From assembly GCA_013306675.1 (NCBI GenBank), contig JABLUY010000031.1, positions 1 to 64,000 on the forward strand: 64,000 nt of DNA. The letters run 5' to 3'. Each line of letters starts with the position of its first letter. The first letter of the stretch is position 1. Source of the DNA: Thraustochytrium sp. TN22. Taxonomy: Eukaryota; Sar; Bigyra; Thraustochytrida; Thraustochytriidae. Positions 8,226 to 17,457 of the stretch are shown here, in pieces. The position numbers and the translations under genes were made by a program. The notes under the pieces are model-generated. The model was given only the letters and a program-made list of their open reading frames with translations, searched no databases and had not been told where the DNA came from.

Positions 8226-10478
8226 CTATAGCATGGTCATATCACGAGACGTCTCGGAGCTGCCCTCACACTCTGCATCGCTGTTTTCATCGTCATCGTT
8301 GTCAGCTTCGTCCTCATCAGCGCCTCCTTCGTGGAAGATCCTGGTCACAGTGCCATTGTCGCCGCGGGAGATGACCACAGCGGCTGCATCCAGAGCTGCG
8401 TCGTCATCCTCGGCCCGAAGCTCCGCCGCCGCCGCGCCTCGACCGAGCCAGCTGAGCCGAGAGGATCGCCGATTCGATGAACGACGCGACTGGCGGCGCG
8501 GCGAACTAGGTTGGAGCCCACCCATGGAGACAGCGCGGTGTCGACCATCCTTCGGATCGATGCTCATCGGCTCGCCGTCCTCGAGAACTGGGTTGGGCCG
8601 CGCGCAAGTCTTGCAGACACGGTCCTCATTGCGTTCCTTGCACAGAGGACATGTCCAGGCTTCGAGGAGGGCGGGCTGCTCGTTCTCTGTGGGAACACGA
8701 GGAGGGTCACGAGCTCCGACCGGGGCCTCTTTGCTTCGCCCCCGCAGCAAGACGACAGGCGATGGAGAGACGCGCATTGACTCGCGTCGCGGCGCAACCT
8801 GCGCTTCTCGCCCTGTTTCGCAGCGAGGGTATCGCGCGGCGCTCACGCAAAGCACACAGATTAGGACGAGTGCAATGGTCACGAAGCAAATACCAATGCC
8901 GAGAACGAGCTTCCTCTGAAAGGTCATGGTTTGCTCGCCGGACGACGAGCCTGTTGTCTCTGTGGGCGGTTCCCTGCAGCGCTGGCCCTCGCACACCAGG
9001 GCGACGCCCTCCTCGATGTTGTAGCAGTCCGCGTCCGCGGCGCAGACGGACGCTTCACCGCACGGGTTGCAACTGGTCCCGCCGCAGTCCACATCGGTCT
9101 CGTCGGCGTCAATGATGCCGTTCCCGCAGTGGAGGTCTTCTGGCGCAAGCACGCGTGCTGGGACGCAGGCGGAGCCGGCGCACACGGTACCGTCACCGCA
9201 CTCTGTTCCATTCGACGTGAGCAGGCTGAGACTGTAGCACACACGCGCAGGCTCGGACCCATCGGAGCTTTGGCACGTGAGACGTCCGCATGGGTCGGCC
9301 CAGGAGCATGTTGTGGAAAAGGCATACCAGCGACAGAGGGCATCGCGAGTCGGCTGGCACTTGCCGTGGAAGCAGGACCCGGTTCGTGCAAAGTCGTCCA
9401 TGCACGCGGTTCCGGTGGCTGCGAGCTCCTGCGCAGGGCAAACCGAGGAGTTTCCGCTGCACTGTTCGACCGGGTCGCAGGCGGCGGACCCGTGCTCGCT
9501 CGGCCTGCATTCGGTGCCTTGTGCAGCGAGGCTGCAGGCGTCCGTGCAGCAGGCGTCCAAGGCGCTGCAGCTCGCGCCGTCCTTCAAGGTGCAGGTGACC
9601 GTGTCGCAGCACGCATCGCATTCCTGCCCAATGCAGTCGCACTCTTCACCCTCGTCGACGACCCCATTTCCACACAGGACCGCTCGAGGCGAGGACTGCG
9701 TGCCGAAGTTGGTCGGCGCCGTCGCGTTCAGGAAATGCGCGACCCAGCGCGCTGAGCACTCGGTCCAAACCGGCGAATCAGTGGATTCTCTCGTCCCAGA
9801 GGCGACCAGCTCGTAGTCCGGGTGCATGACGCCGCGCTCGCCGGCGCAGGCGCCGCTCGCCAACGTGTCCGGTCGCGCGCCGAGCGCCGTTGCGACGGCG
9901 CGCGCGACGCGGAAGCCGAGCTCCACGAATGAAGTGGACGCGGCACCCACCACCGCGGAGGCGCGCTCGCTCGCGGCAAGCGAGTCGAGGGAGCCGGACG
10001 TCGTGCGCGACGTGTTGCCTGCCCTGGACAGAAGCACATAAAGCGCGCCCTGGACACGGCGCTCCCCGAGCGTGTCCACCTGAAAAGTGTCGAAGGCTGC
10101 GAGCAGATCGGTATCGGCGAGAGGCGCCTCGCCCTCCCAAGGGGCGGCCGTGCGCAAGGTCACCGCATCTACCGTGGCGAGCCTGATTTGGGGCAAGACT
10201 CCCGCGTGCGTTCTGACCAGCCTGTCGAGCCAAATCTGCGCCTGTGCGACCACGGCGTAGAGGCCCGCATGCCGCCACGCGACCTGCTCGGGCTCGCTGC
10301 CGGCGTATGTGGCGGCGCCCAGGTCCTGCACGAGCGCCAGCTCCACGCGCAGCGCTGCTGAGGACGAGTACGAGTACGAGCCGGCGGCGCTTGTGCTCCC
10401 TTTGACCAGCACCAGGAGCGCTAGGGCCAGCGCCAGCAGCAGCCCGGCCACCGCCAGCCCCGGCGCGCGCCTGCGCAT
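8226..10478 (-). CDS. ADAM-like type I membrane protein, catalytic site lost, with disintegrin and cytosolic zinc-finger
   Basis: 750 aa. A signal or anchor hydrophobic stretch covers 8-26. Residues 40-260 look like a reprolysin/ADAM domain, ending with the usual Met-turn-like VMHP and a CS....FL segment. Where the zinc motif HExxHxxGxxHD belongs (about 184-204, nt 9867-9929) the sequence reads ARAVATALGARPD, so the His and Glu ligands are missing. A disintegrin domain starts at 268 (LCGNGVVDEGEECDC) with regular Cys pairs. A Cys-rich region follows to about 505, then a transmembrane helix at 523-546. The cytosolic tail holds a RanBP2-like zinc finger at 608-630 (WTCPLCKERN, then CKTC) and a Ser/Arg and acidic end. 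It is probably a non-proteolytic adhesion or scaffold protein. The finger spacing is slightly short for RanBP2. Architecture firm; function unknown. Confidence 0.8.
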   Translation of the reverse strand: MRRRAPGLAVAGLLLALALALLVLVKGSTSAAGSYSYSSSAALRVELALVQDLGAATYAGSEPEQVAWRHAGLYAVVAQAQIWLDRLVRTHAGVLPQIRLATVDAVTLRTAAPWEGEAPLADTDLLAAFDTFQVDTLGERRVQGALYVLLSRAGNTSRTTSGSLDSLAASERASAVVGAASTSFVELGFRVARAVATALGARPDTLASGACAGERGVMHPDYELVASGTRESTDSPVWTECSARWVAHFLNATAPTNFGTQSSPRAVLCGNGVVDEGEECDCIGQECDACCDTVTCTLKDGASCSALDACCTDACSLAAQGTECRPSEHGSAACDPVEQCSGNSSVCPAQELAATGTACMDDFARTGSCFHGKCQPTRDALCRWYAFSTTCSWADPCGRLTCQSSDGSEPARVCYSLSLLTSNGTECGDGTVCAGSACVPARVLAPEDLHCGNGIIDADETDVDCGGTSCNPCGEASVCAADADCYNIEEGVALVCEGQRCREPPTETTGSSSGEQTMTFQRKLVLGIGICFVTIALVLICVLCVSAARYPRCETGREAQVAPRRESMRVSPSPVVLLRGRSKEAPVGARDPPRVPTENEQPALLEAWTCPLCKERNEDRVCKTCARPNPVLEDGEPMSIDPKDGRHRAVSMGGLQPSSPRRQSRRSSNRRSSRLSWLGRGAAAAELRAEDDDAALDAAAVVISRGDNGTVTRIFHEGGADEDEADNDDDENSDAECEGSSETSRDMTML

Positions 10479-12025
10479 TGTGCCGCCTGTGCGGTGGCTG
10501 CGTTGCCCCAGGCTCTGCCAGTGGCAGAGCAGAAGCGAGCGAGCGAGCGAGCGAGACCCGGATGGCTCGGTTTGTGCGGTTGTGGAAAAATCACGTGCGT
10601 GTGTGCTGCGCCGCTACCGTCACTGTGACCGTGACAGCAAGAACACTGTCAAACGGACAGCCAAAGTCAGCCTCCCTCAGGCTGGCTCAGGCACCGTGAC
10701 AGGCCGTGCAGTCAGGCAGCCGCCACGATAACGCCCAGCGTTGTAACGTTACCGGTGGGTAAGTCAGCCGCTTGACACTGGCAGGGAAGCGAAGGCCATC
10801 CAGCCAGCACTCTCCGAGCTAGCAAGTAGTAGGCAAGCTAAGGTTTGTTATACTACTACAACCACGGACGGCTGTCGACGATCTCGCTGGGCGCCTCCTT
10901 GGTGCTGTCTTTCGCTCCCTGCCAGCTGCCAGTGTGAGTGCGGCGCGCGTTGTGGCGGTCCGGCCTTCCCCGCAGCGGCGCAGTGTCCGTGCGGCGCGTA
11001 CCTTCGGCAGCCTTGCGTCATCATCGCGGCGGTCCGTGCTCGCTCGTAAGCGCGGCCCGGCTAGCTAGCTGGAGCTAGCGAGCTCGAGCTAGTTCGGCTA
11101 CTCTTTGCATGCGCCACGCTGCGCCACCCGGCCACCGTGACAGTCCTGTTAGTTGTGCAGAGGGTCCCCAGCCCCGCGGCCGGCGTCCCGGACGCGGCTG
11201 CTCAGCTGCTGCACTGCAGTGCGGCGCTGGCGTCAGCAGCACGCCACGGTCACGCCACCTCAGGCTGCCAGGCGGTCGCTCGCAGGTCAGTCACATGTCA
11301 TGACATGCCTTGGCTTGGCTCAGCTCCTGCTGCACCTCTCTGACAGCAAGCCGCCCGTGGCCGGCCAGCGGCCAGCTCATCAGCTGAGCTGGGCCGCGAT
11401 TTCTTTGGAGACGATGTTGATCCCGCGGTGCCCGCGCTGACCGACCTGCACTGCACTGCGCTGCGCTGCCCTGCCTTGCACTGCATCATGGATGCATGGC
11501 GCAAGATCGCTCGCGCTCGGCGCCCTGCACGCGCGGGACGCCCCGTCCTTGCCAGGGTTTGCCTCGGCCTCGGCCGCTCGGCGTCCTCCTCCTCCGCCTC
11601 CTCCAGGCGCAGCTCGTGCTGGCACTGCACGCCGACGACGCCTGGCGCCTCGTCATCGCGCGCGGGCGCGGGGGGCGGCGCGCGAGTCCTGGAGTTCGCG
11701 CCGGTTCCGCGCCGCGCGCGCGAAGGGGCGGCCGCGGGACGCGCGGCGCCGGCGCGCGCGCGGACGCCGCGCGCGCCCCCCGCGCCCGGCGCGCGCGGAT
11801 CGCGCCATCAGGGCCGGCGGGCGTGCCGCGGCGCCCGAGCGCGCGGCGCGGCGCGGCGCGGCGGCGCGGCGGCAGACCCGAGCGAGGCGAGGCACGGCGG
11901 AGGCGGCGCGGCGGAGGCGGGGCGGCGGAGCCGGGCGAGCGAGCGCGCGCGGCGGAGCGGCGCGGCGGAGCGGCGCGGCGGAGGGAGGGAGCGAGCGAGC
12001 GAGCGAGCGCGAGGGCGTCGTCGTC
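10479..12025. other. divergent intergenic region, ADAM-like and CYP51 genes
   Basis: About 1.5 kb with promoters for both divergent genes. Contents: GAGC tetramers at about 10534-10555 next to the ADAM-like ATG; a ctagctagct cluster at about 11061-11095; a perfect 14-bp palindrome at 11294-11307; CTGCACTGCA/CTGCGCTGC runs at about 11445-11485; and GAGC/GCGA tetramers at about 11984-12012 before the CYP51 ATG. The CYP51 frame is open upstream to about 11492 but without a credible protein. No gene seen. Confidence 0.6.
11294..11307. repeat. 14-bp perfect palindrome upstream of CYP51
   Basis: catgtcatgacatg equals its own reverse complement. It lies about 720 bp upstream of the CYP51 ATG. A dimeric transcription-factor site is possible; nothing further is shown. 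Confidence 0.6.
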
Positions 12026-13909
12026 ATGGCGGGCGCCGTGGCGTCGTCGGGCGTGCTGGGGTTCGCGTGGACGGTGGGCGGATGGGTCGGCACGGCGGTG
12101 GCCGCGCTGGCGGTGCTGCTGGTGGTGGGCATCTCGGTGTACCGGCTGGCGAAGAAGGAGAAGGCGCCGGCCGGGTACCACCTGCCGCCTGAGTTCAAGT
12201 CGAGCATCCCGGTGATTGGCAACTTTATCGGGTTCGCGTCGGACCCGCTCGGGTTCGTGCGGCAGGGCTACAAGCAGTGCGGGTCGGTGTTCACGATCGA
12301 CATGGTGGCGGAGAAGTGCACCTTCTTCATCGGCGCGGACGCGCACAAGTACTTCTTCGAGGCGACGGACGAGGAGATGGACCAGGCGCCGCCGTACAAG
12401 TTCATGAAGCCCATCTTCGGCGCCAACGTGGTGTACGACTCGCCGCTCAAGCTGCGGCGCCAGCAGATGCGCGCGCTCGGCCGCTCGCTGCGGCCGTCGG
12501 TGCTCAAGACGTACCCGCCCATCATCGCCAAGGAGACCAAGGACTACCTCGCGTCGCGCTGGGGCGACTCGGGCAACGTCGACCTGCACAAGGCCTTCCA
12601 GGAGCTCATCATCAACACGGCGAGCGCCACGCTGCTGGGCCCCGAGCTGCGCGGCGAGATGTTCGAGGAGATGTCCACGCTGTACGCGCACCTGGACCAC
12701 GGCCTGACGCCGCTCTCGGTGTTCTTCCCGTACGCGCCCACGGCGGCGCACGCGCAGCGCGACCACGCGCGCGTGGAGATTGCGCAGCTCTTCGGCAAGG
12801 TGCTGGCGCGCCGCCGGGCCGACCCGGAGGCCTCAGCCACGCGCAACGACATGATCAAGGCGCTCATGGAGTTCGAGTACTCGGACGGCACCAAGTTCAC
12901 CGACGACGAGATCGCCGGCATGATCATCGCCGCGCTCTTCGCCGGTCAGCACACCTCCTCCATCGTCAGCACCTGGTCGCTTCTGTTCCTGCTGGAGGAC
13001 CAGCGCAACAAGGGCAAGATCATGGATACTGTCCTGGACGAGCTCGCCTCGCTCGAGGCCGAGCCCTTCCAGTTCGCGCAGGCCGGCGTCACCCATGACG
13101 TCATCAAGGAGGAGACCGAGCTGTACAAGGTGGTCAAGGAGTCCATCCGCATGCACCCGCCCCTCATCATGCTCATGCGCGAGGTCGTCAAGCCCGTCAC
13201 CATGCCGGACGGCACCTACGTGCCCAAGGGCCACCGCGCCATGGTCTCCAACGCCATTGCGCAGCGCCTGCCCGAGGTCTTCGAGAACCCGGACCAGTTC
13301 GACCCCTCGCGTTGGGACGACTTCAACATGGCCAAGATCAAGCCATACAGCTTCATCGGCTTCGGCGCTGGCCTGCACACTTGCATGGGCGAGAGCTTCG
13401 CCTTTATGCAGGTCCGCACCATCCTCTCGACCATCCTCTCCACCTACGAGCTTGAGCTCACGACGCCATTCCCGGAGGCCGACTACGAGGCGATGGTCGT
13501 TCCCCCCAAGGGGCCCAACGTCGTCCGCTTCAAGCGCCGCACTGTCCCGCTCAACGAGTCGCGCAAGGTCGAGCTCAAGTCCGTCGAGGTTTCCAAGGCC
13601 GCTGCTGCTGCCGTCAACACCAAGGAGGCCGAGAAGGAGGAGGAGCCGGTCAAGGAGGAGGACCCTGATGCCACCTTCTACACCAAGGAGGAGGTCGCCA
13701 AGCACAACACCAAGGACTCGCTCTGGATCATCGTCAAGGGCGAGGTCTTTGACGTCACCACCTACCTCGACCTGCACCAGGGCGGCGACAACGCCATTAT
13801 CAACTTCGGCGGCCGTGACGCCACCGCCGCCGTCGCTGGCCCGCAGCACCCGTCCACTGTGCCCATGCTCCTCCGCCGCTACCTCATCGGCAAGCTCAAG
13901 CAGGACTGA
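12026..13909 (+). CDS. CYP51: sterol 14-alpha-demethylase (CYP51) fused to C-terminal cytochrome b5
   Basis: 627 aa from the ATG at 12026. Upstream in-frame codons look like a GC-rich leader. An N-terminal membrane anchor spans about 14-40. The P450 carries CYP51 hallmarks: KFMKPIFGANVVYD in the substrate-recognition B' region, AGQHTSS in helix I (306-312), ExxR (Glu372/Arg375) and the heme loop FGAGLHTCMGE with Cys453. After a Lys/Glu-rich linker (about 510-545) comes a cytochrome b5 domain of about 80 residues. Its two axial His are in LHQGG (His584; usual motif HPGG) and PQHPS (His608), and it ends LLRRYLIGKL. CYP51 removes the 14-methyl group of lanosterol-type sterols in the ER with electrons from a P450 reductase; cytochrome b5 can donate the second electron. 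The fusion is read straight through one frame. Family calls firm; whether the b5 part feeds its own P450 is inferred. Confidence 0.93.
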   Translation: MAGAVASSGVLGFAWTVGGWVGTAVAALAVLLVVGISVYRLAKKEKAPAGYHLPPEFKSSIPVIGNFIGFASDPLGFVRQGYKQCGSVFTIDMVAEKCTFFIGADAHKYFFEATDEEMDQAPPYKFMKPIFGANVVYDSPLKLRRQQMRALGRSLRPSVLKTYPPIIAKETKDYLASRWGDSGNVDLHKAFQELIINTASATLLGPELRGEMFEEMSTLYAHLDHGLTPLSVFFPYAPTAAHAQRDHARVEIAQLFGKVLARRRADPEASATRNDMIKALMEFEYSDGTKFTDDEIAGMIIAALFAGQHTSSIVSTWSLLFLLEDQRNKGKIMDTVLDELASLEAEPFQFAQAGVTHDVIKEETELYKVVKESIRMHPPLIMLMREVVKPVTMPDGTYVPKGHRAMVSNAIAQRLPEVFENPDQFDPSRWDDFNMAKIKPYSFIGFGAGLHTCMGESFAFMQVRTILSTILSTYELELTTPFPEADYEAMVVPPKGPNVVRFKRRTVPLNESRKVELKSVEVSKAAAAAVNTKEAEKEEEPVKEEDPDATFYTKEEVAKHNTKDSLWIIVKGEVFDVTTYLDLHQGGDNAIINFGGRDATAAVAGPQHPSTVPMLLRRYLIGKLKQD

Positions 13910-14308
13910 TTTCGCGTGACGATTCAAAAAAAGAAAGCCGACTGTCCAGTGTTCATGTAATGGCGCAATTCGCGCAAAACTTTCTCAGGCGCGCGCGAGA
14001 GAGGAACAGCAAGAAGCCAGCAAACAAGCCACTGGGCCGGAGGGGCCCCAGCAAAGCGCAACGAGCAGAAAAGAATAACAAAAAGTGACAACAAAGCGCA
14101 ACTTGAGGGAGCAGGAAAAAAACCAGGCAAGAGCCAAAAGTGAGGTCTGCGGTCGCAGCAAAATCGAAGGACTCTTGCTGGAGAACATACCACGGATGAA
14201 CCTTCGTTTGCTGCAAATGAGCCCTATTCACGCGGCTCAAGCCCAATCAGCTCGTAAAAGGACCGGCTCTTGACTCGAACAAAGCCGAACAAAATCACAG
14301 GATGTCAA
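13910..14308. other. 3' region of CYP51
   Basis: Lower GC than the genes, with an A-rich stretch just after the CYP51 stop (about 13925-13937) and further A-runs near 14060-14125. No gene or RNA seen. Confidence 0.5.
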
Positions 14309-14445
14309 TTGCTTCATGTGAAGTGCCTTCCAAGTACGCAAGAAAGCCGAGGCCGTCCGCTTTTCACGTGTTGCGCCACTGTACATTGCTTCATGCGAAG
14401 TGCCATCCAAACTTGCAAGAAAGCCAAGGCCGTCCGCTTTTTACG
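14309..14445. repeat. 77-bp direct duplication
   Basis: Two copies starting at 14309 and 14386, each beginning ttgcttcatg and ending ccgctttt.acgt over about 60 similar bases, with a few substitutions. Immediately precedes the 63-bp array. Confidence 0.8.
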
Positions 14446-14446
14446 T

Positions 14447-14759
14447 CCGTACAAACGAGACAGCAGCCGTCCAGACAGTGTCCATCATTCCTTGTGAGCC
14501 CTGCGCATCCGTACAAACGAGACAGCAGGCTGTCCAGACAGTGTTCATCATTCCTTGTAAGCCCCGCGCCTCCGTACAAACGAGACAGCAGGCTGTCCAG
14601 ACAGTTTTCACCATTCCTTGTAAGCCCCGCGCCTCCGTACAAACGAGACAGCAGGCTGTCCAGACAGTTTTCACCATTCCATGTAAGCCCCGCGCCCCCG
14701 TACAAACGAGACAGCCGGCTGTCCAGACAGTTTTCATCATTCCTTGTAAGCCCCACCCA
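14447..14759. repeat. 63-bp tandem array, five copies
   Basis: Units begin ccgtacaaacgagacagc at 14447, 14509, 14572, 14635 and 14698. The period is 63 bp, except that the first unit is 62. Copies differ by a few bases (gtgt/tttt, cttg/catg). The array ends just before the sulfotransferase stop codon, so on the transcribed strand it is that gene's 3' region. Because 63 is a multiple of three, frames stay open through it on both strands, giving 21-residue repeats; I do not regard these as genes. Confidence 0.9.
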
Positions 14760-14760
14760 A

Positions 14761-16779
14761 TCAAAGCCAAGTGTTGAATTCCCTACCAATCAGCTCAAAA
14801 AGAGCCTTGTTGGGCCGGCCGTAGAAGGAACGCAGAATGAGCTCGATGTCCTTGGGCATGGCCTCGGATTGGAGGCCGTCGGGCCCCCAGCCCGTGACAG
14901 CAGCAAACTCCGGGTAGACGCGCTGGAAGGCGGCTTCGGCATCCTCGTAGCGAAGACCGACGGTCCCATATGGGATCTCCTGCAGGCCGGCGGCGTCCAC
15001 CACGCGGCGCAGGCTCTCCTCCGGACGCTTGCGCAGCTCGTCATTGTCCAAAATAACCAACTGCTCGCGCGGGATGAAACGCATGCAATGCTTGACCTGC
15101 GGGTAATAGAGCCCGCGCCAGAGGAAGTTTTTGGAGATGTCCGCCATATTGGCATCCGTTGGAAAACACTTGCACGTAGCGCCCTGGCAGTCGTCGCGCG
15201 ACTCTAGCGGATGTGACGGAAATTCTGAGAAGAGGGAGGCAGGGCAGCCCGCGGAAGCAGCTGCCTCGCGAATCGAATCCATCCGAGCTGTCATACAGGC
15301 GGTGATGCAGTCCGACGCGCCCGGCTGCTCCGGAGCCAGCGGGTTGCAATGCAAGCAAAAGCGCTCGCGCAGCCGCGTGACGCACTCTTCGGTTTGCGCC
15401 GAGGACTCCAATGCGGAGGCGGTGGTACTGGCCTCCTCAATCTCCGTAGACGCGTCCAGCACCTCATCAAGACAGGGCTGCAGGACGGACGCTTCCTGTT
15501 TGATGTGGACCCGCATGTCGGGAACCGCCTCGCGCAAAATGCCGGCGCTGCGCACGCACTCGCGCATCGCATCCAACGACATGGTCTCCTTGTGGCTAAG
15601 GCACTTTACATACAGGCGCCTGGCGCCTGCTGGGCTCTTCATGAGCCGCATGACCTGCTGCAGCTTGAGGCGACTGCCCTTGAGGACCTCGGTGAGAATC
15701 TTTCTGCAGGATTCAGCCTGTTTCTCATCCTTTCGATTCGCATCGGGAGGCGGCTCGTCACGTGCGGCGGGCGAGTCACTCCCTTGCCAGCAAGGTGCGA
15801 GCTTGTCGACGTTGTTGACGAGCGAGAGGAGCGTCACGTCCTGGTTATGAACGCGGCGTAGCTTCATGTTGAATTCGGACCAGAGCCGCTTCACAGGATC
15901 GCGCAGAATCAGCACATAGGTGGTCCAGGGCGGCAAGACGGCTGCCATCCGCTCGCACGCCATGGCGGACGCAATGTAGGACGGAGTCGACTCGAAGTTG
16001 ACGAGCTGCTCGCGAGAGCTGCCGCCCGCCGCCCGCTGCAGCGGCGACGGGCCTCCCCAGGAGCCACGCATGTGTCTCGCCCACGTCCCAAAGTTGCGGT
16101 CGATGTCGAAAATGTGCAGCTCCTTCTTGCGTGGCGTACGCAGCTGCGGGTGCAGCATCAGGTACGAGTGCAGCGCCGTAGTGCCGCCCTTCTGCGACCC
16201 GAGCACGATTAGGCTGGGCATGCAAATCCGCGCGTCCGACCTGCCGCCCTCGCGCGGGGGCTTGGAGTCCGGAAGGAATGTGCAACACAGCTGCTGGGTC
16301 CGCGCCTCGGGCGCCGCAGCACTCGTCACGGCCACAATGTCGCACGAGCGCGCCTTGAGCTGCTTCATGAGCGCTTCCAGGTAGCTCAGGCCTGGCGCGG
16401 CGGCGCGATGCGAGAGCTTATTTGCCACTGTCGGCTCCACCACGCGCATCTGCTGCAGCCCCATGCTTAGGTCGGCCGGCGGTGGCTCGACCGTCCTCGT
16501 CGGCTCCTCGTCATCCAGCGAGGCGTCCAGGAGCGCTGGCGACCCACCGCCGAGCAGCTCCAGCTGCCCGAGCTGCCTCACGTGCAGCAGCAGCAGCACG
16601 AGCAGCACGAGCACGACCGCTAGCGCGGCGCCTTTGACCACGCCGCTGCGGCGGCCGCCGCCGCCGCCGCCGCCGTCCATGCGGCCGCTGCCGCCGAGGT
16701 CCGTGCGGCCGCTGCCGCCGGCGGCCGGTGAGCTCTCCGGCCCGGCCGCGCTGCTCGAACGCCCCGTCGCCCGCCGCAT
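14761..16779 (-). CDS. Golgi-type membrane sulfotransferase
   Basis: 672 aa, type II topology: a short basic Gly/Ser-rich cytosolic start, a transmembrane anchor at about 49-68, then a lumenal stem. The PAPS-dependent sulfotransferase fold begins near 188 with the 5'-phosphosulfate loop LGSQKGGTTAL (Lys197). The 3'-phosphate motif is LILRDPVKRLWSEF (Arg293, Ser301). The rest is long and Cys-rich, with an insert of about 250 residues before a conserved C-terminal block (YYPQVKHCMRFIPREQLVIL) typical of carbohydrate sulfotransferases of the heparan/chondroitin type. It would transfer sulfate from PAPS to a glycan in the Golgi. Thraustochytrid walls and scales contain sulfated polysaccharide, a plausible substrate. 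The stop codon abuts the 63-bp array. Activity class firm; acceptor unknown. Confidence 0.85.
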   Translation of the reverse strand: MRRATGRSSSAAGPESSPAAGGSGRTDLGGSGRMDGGGGGGGRRSGVVKGAALAVVLVLLVLLLLHVRQLGQLELLGGGSPALLDASLDDEEPTRTVEPPPADLSMGLQQMRVVEPTVANKLSHRAAAPGLSYLEALMKQLKARSCDIVAVTSAAAPEARTQQLCCTFLPDSKPPREGGRSDARICMPSLIVLGSQKGGTTALHSYLMLHPQLRTPRKKELHIFDIDRNFGTWARHMRGSWGGPSPLQRAAGGSSREQLVNFESTPSYIASAMACERMAAVLPPWTTYVLILRDPVKRLWSEFNMKLRRVHNQDVTLLSLVNNVDKLAPCWQGSDSPAARDEPPPDANRKDEKQAESCRKILTEVLKGSRLKLQQVMRLMKSPAGARRLYVKCLSHKETMSLDAMRECVRSAGILREAVPDMRVHIKQEASVLQPCLDEVLDASTEIEEASTTASALESSAQTEECVTRLRERFCLHCNPLAPEQPGASDCITACMTARMDSIREAAASAGCPASLFSEFPSHPLESRDDCQGATCKCFPTDANMADISKNFLWRGLYYPQVKHCMRFIPREQLVILDNDELRKRPEESLRRVVDAAGLQEIPYGTVGLRYEDAEAAFQRVYPEFAAVTGWGPDGLQSEAMPKDIELILRSFYGRPNKALFELIGREFNTWL

Positions 16780-16990
16780 CGCGCGCCCCGCGCGACCGAC
16801 GCTGGGGCTCTGTGCGCGCGGCAGGTCAAAGCCAAGAGGGTCGACCTCTAGCTGCTCGACGTCAGCAACTTCTCCCAGGCTCAGTCAGGCTGGCGGCTGG
16901 CCGCACGGCTCCTCTTTTTTTTTATATCATGGCATAACAACTGGCGGTGGCAAGAACAGTGAGATGACGTCTAGCTGCTCGCGTTGGCCT

Positions 16991-17053
16991 CTCGCCGCTC
17001 GCCGCTCGCCGCTTGCCGCTCGCCACTTGCCGCTCGCCGCTCGCCGCTCGCCG
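16991..17053. repeat. 7-bp tandem repeat, nine units
   Basis: ctcgccg repeated nine times with single-base variants (cttgccg, ctcgcca). Confidence 0.85.
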
Positions 17054-17175
17054 CCCTGCAATTTGCTTGCCGTGGTCACCACGTCGATCGACACGTCGTC
17101 TTCTCTTCAAAGTTAGAGACAGCGTCGGGGTCGGTATCGGCATTATCAGCGAGAGCAGCAGCAGGTCCACAGACA

Positions 17176-17247
17176 CATCATCATCCTCCTCCTCCTCCTC
17201 CTCCTCCTCATCGTCGTCATCGTCATCAACATCAACATCATCATCGG
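17176..17247. repeat. TCC/TCA/TCG trinucleotide tract
   Basis: Noncoding tract running from catcatcatcc through pure tcc units to atcaacatcatcatc. Resembles the Ser-coding tract at 2109-2171 but lies outside any supported gene. Confidence 0.75.
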
Positions 17248-17457
17248 AAACAGCAGCTTAATGCAGGATTGCAGATTGGAGCATGAGCAAAACATGGGAC
17301 GTGACGGCTTGCAGAGGCCCGTCCGCATTGAAGGATTCACTTGGGCTCTTCAGCCGTCGACTCCGCTCGCTCCGGCTATCGCCGTCCATTTTGGACGTTC
17401 ATGCAGTGGTCAGGCCTGCGCTTGCGCACGAGTGGCGGTAGCTAGCTAGCCAGCTGG

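Larger units (their letters stand above)
16780..17457. other. intergenic, sulfotransferase to dioxygenase gene
   Basis: No gene seen. Includes the leader of the sulfotransferase gene, a T-rich stretch at about 16914-16924, the 7-bp array at 16991-17053, a TCC/TCA/TCG run at about 17176-17247, and a gtagctagctagcc segment at 17439-17452 next to the dioxygenase stop. Confidence 0.55.

Noticed and set aside
11486-12766. 426-codon minus-strand frame over the CYP51 start
   Set aside because: Antisense shadow; composition dominated by Arg, His and Leu.
14447-14759. CRISPR array
   Set aside because: Units are contiguous 63-bp tandem copies without unique spacers, in eukaryotic DNA.
14391-14789. 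132-codon minus-strand frame of 21-residue repeats
   Set aside because: It is the 63-bp array read in one frame; kept as a finding but not as a gene.
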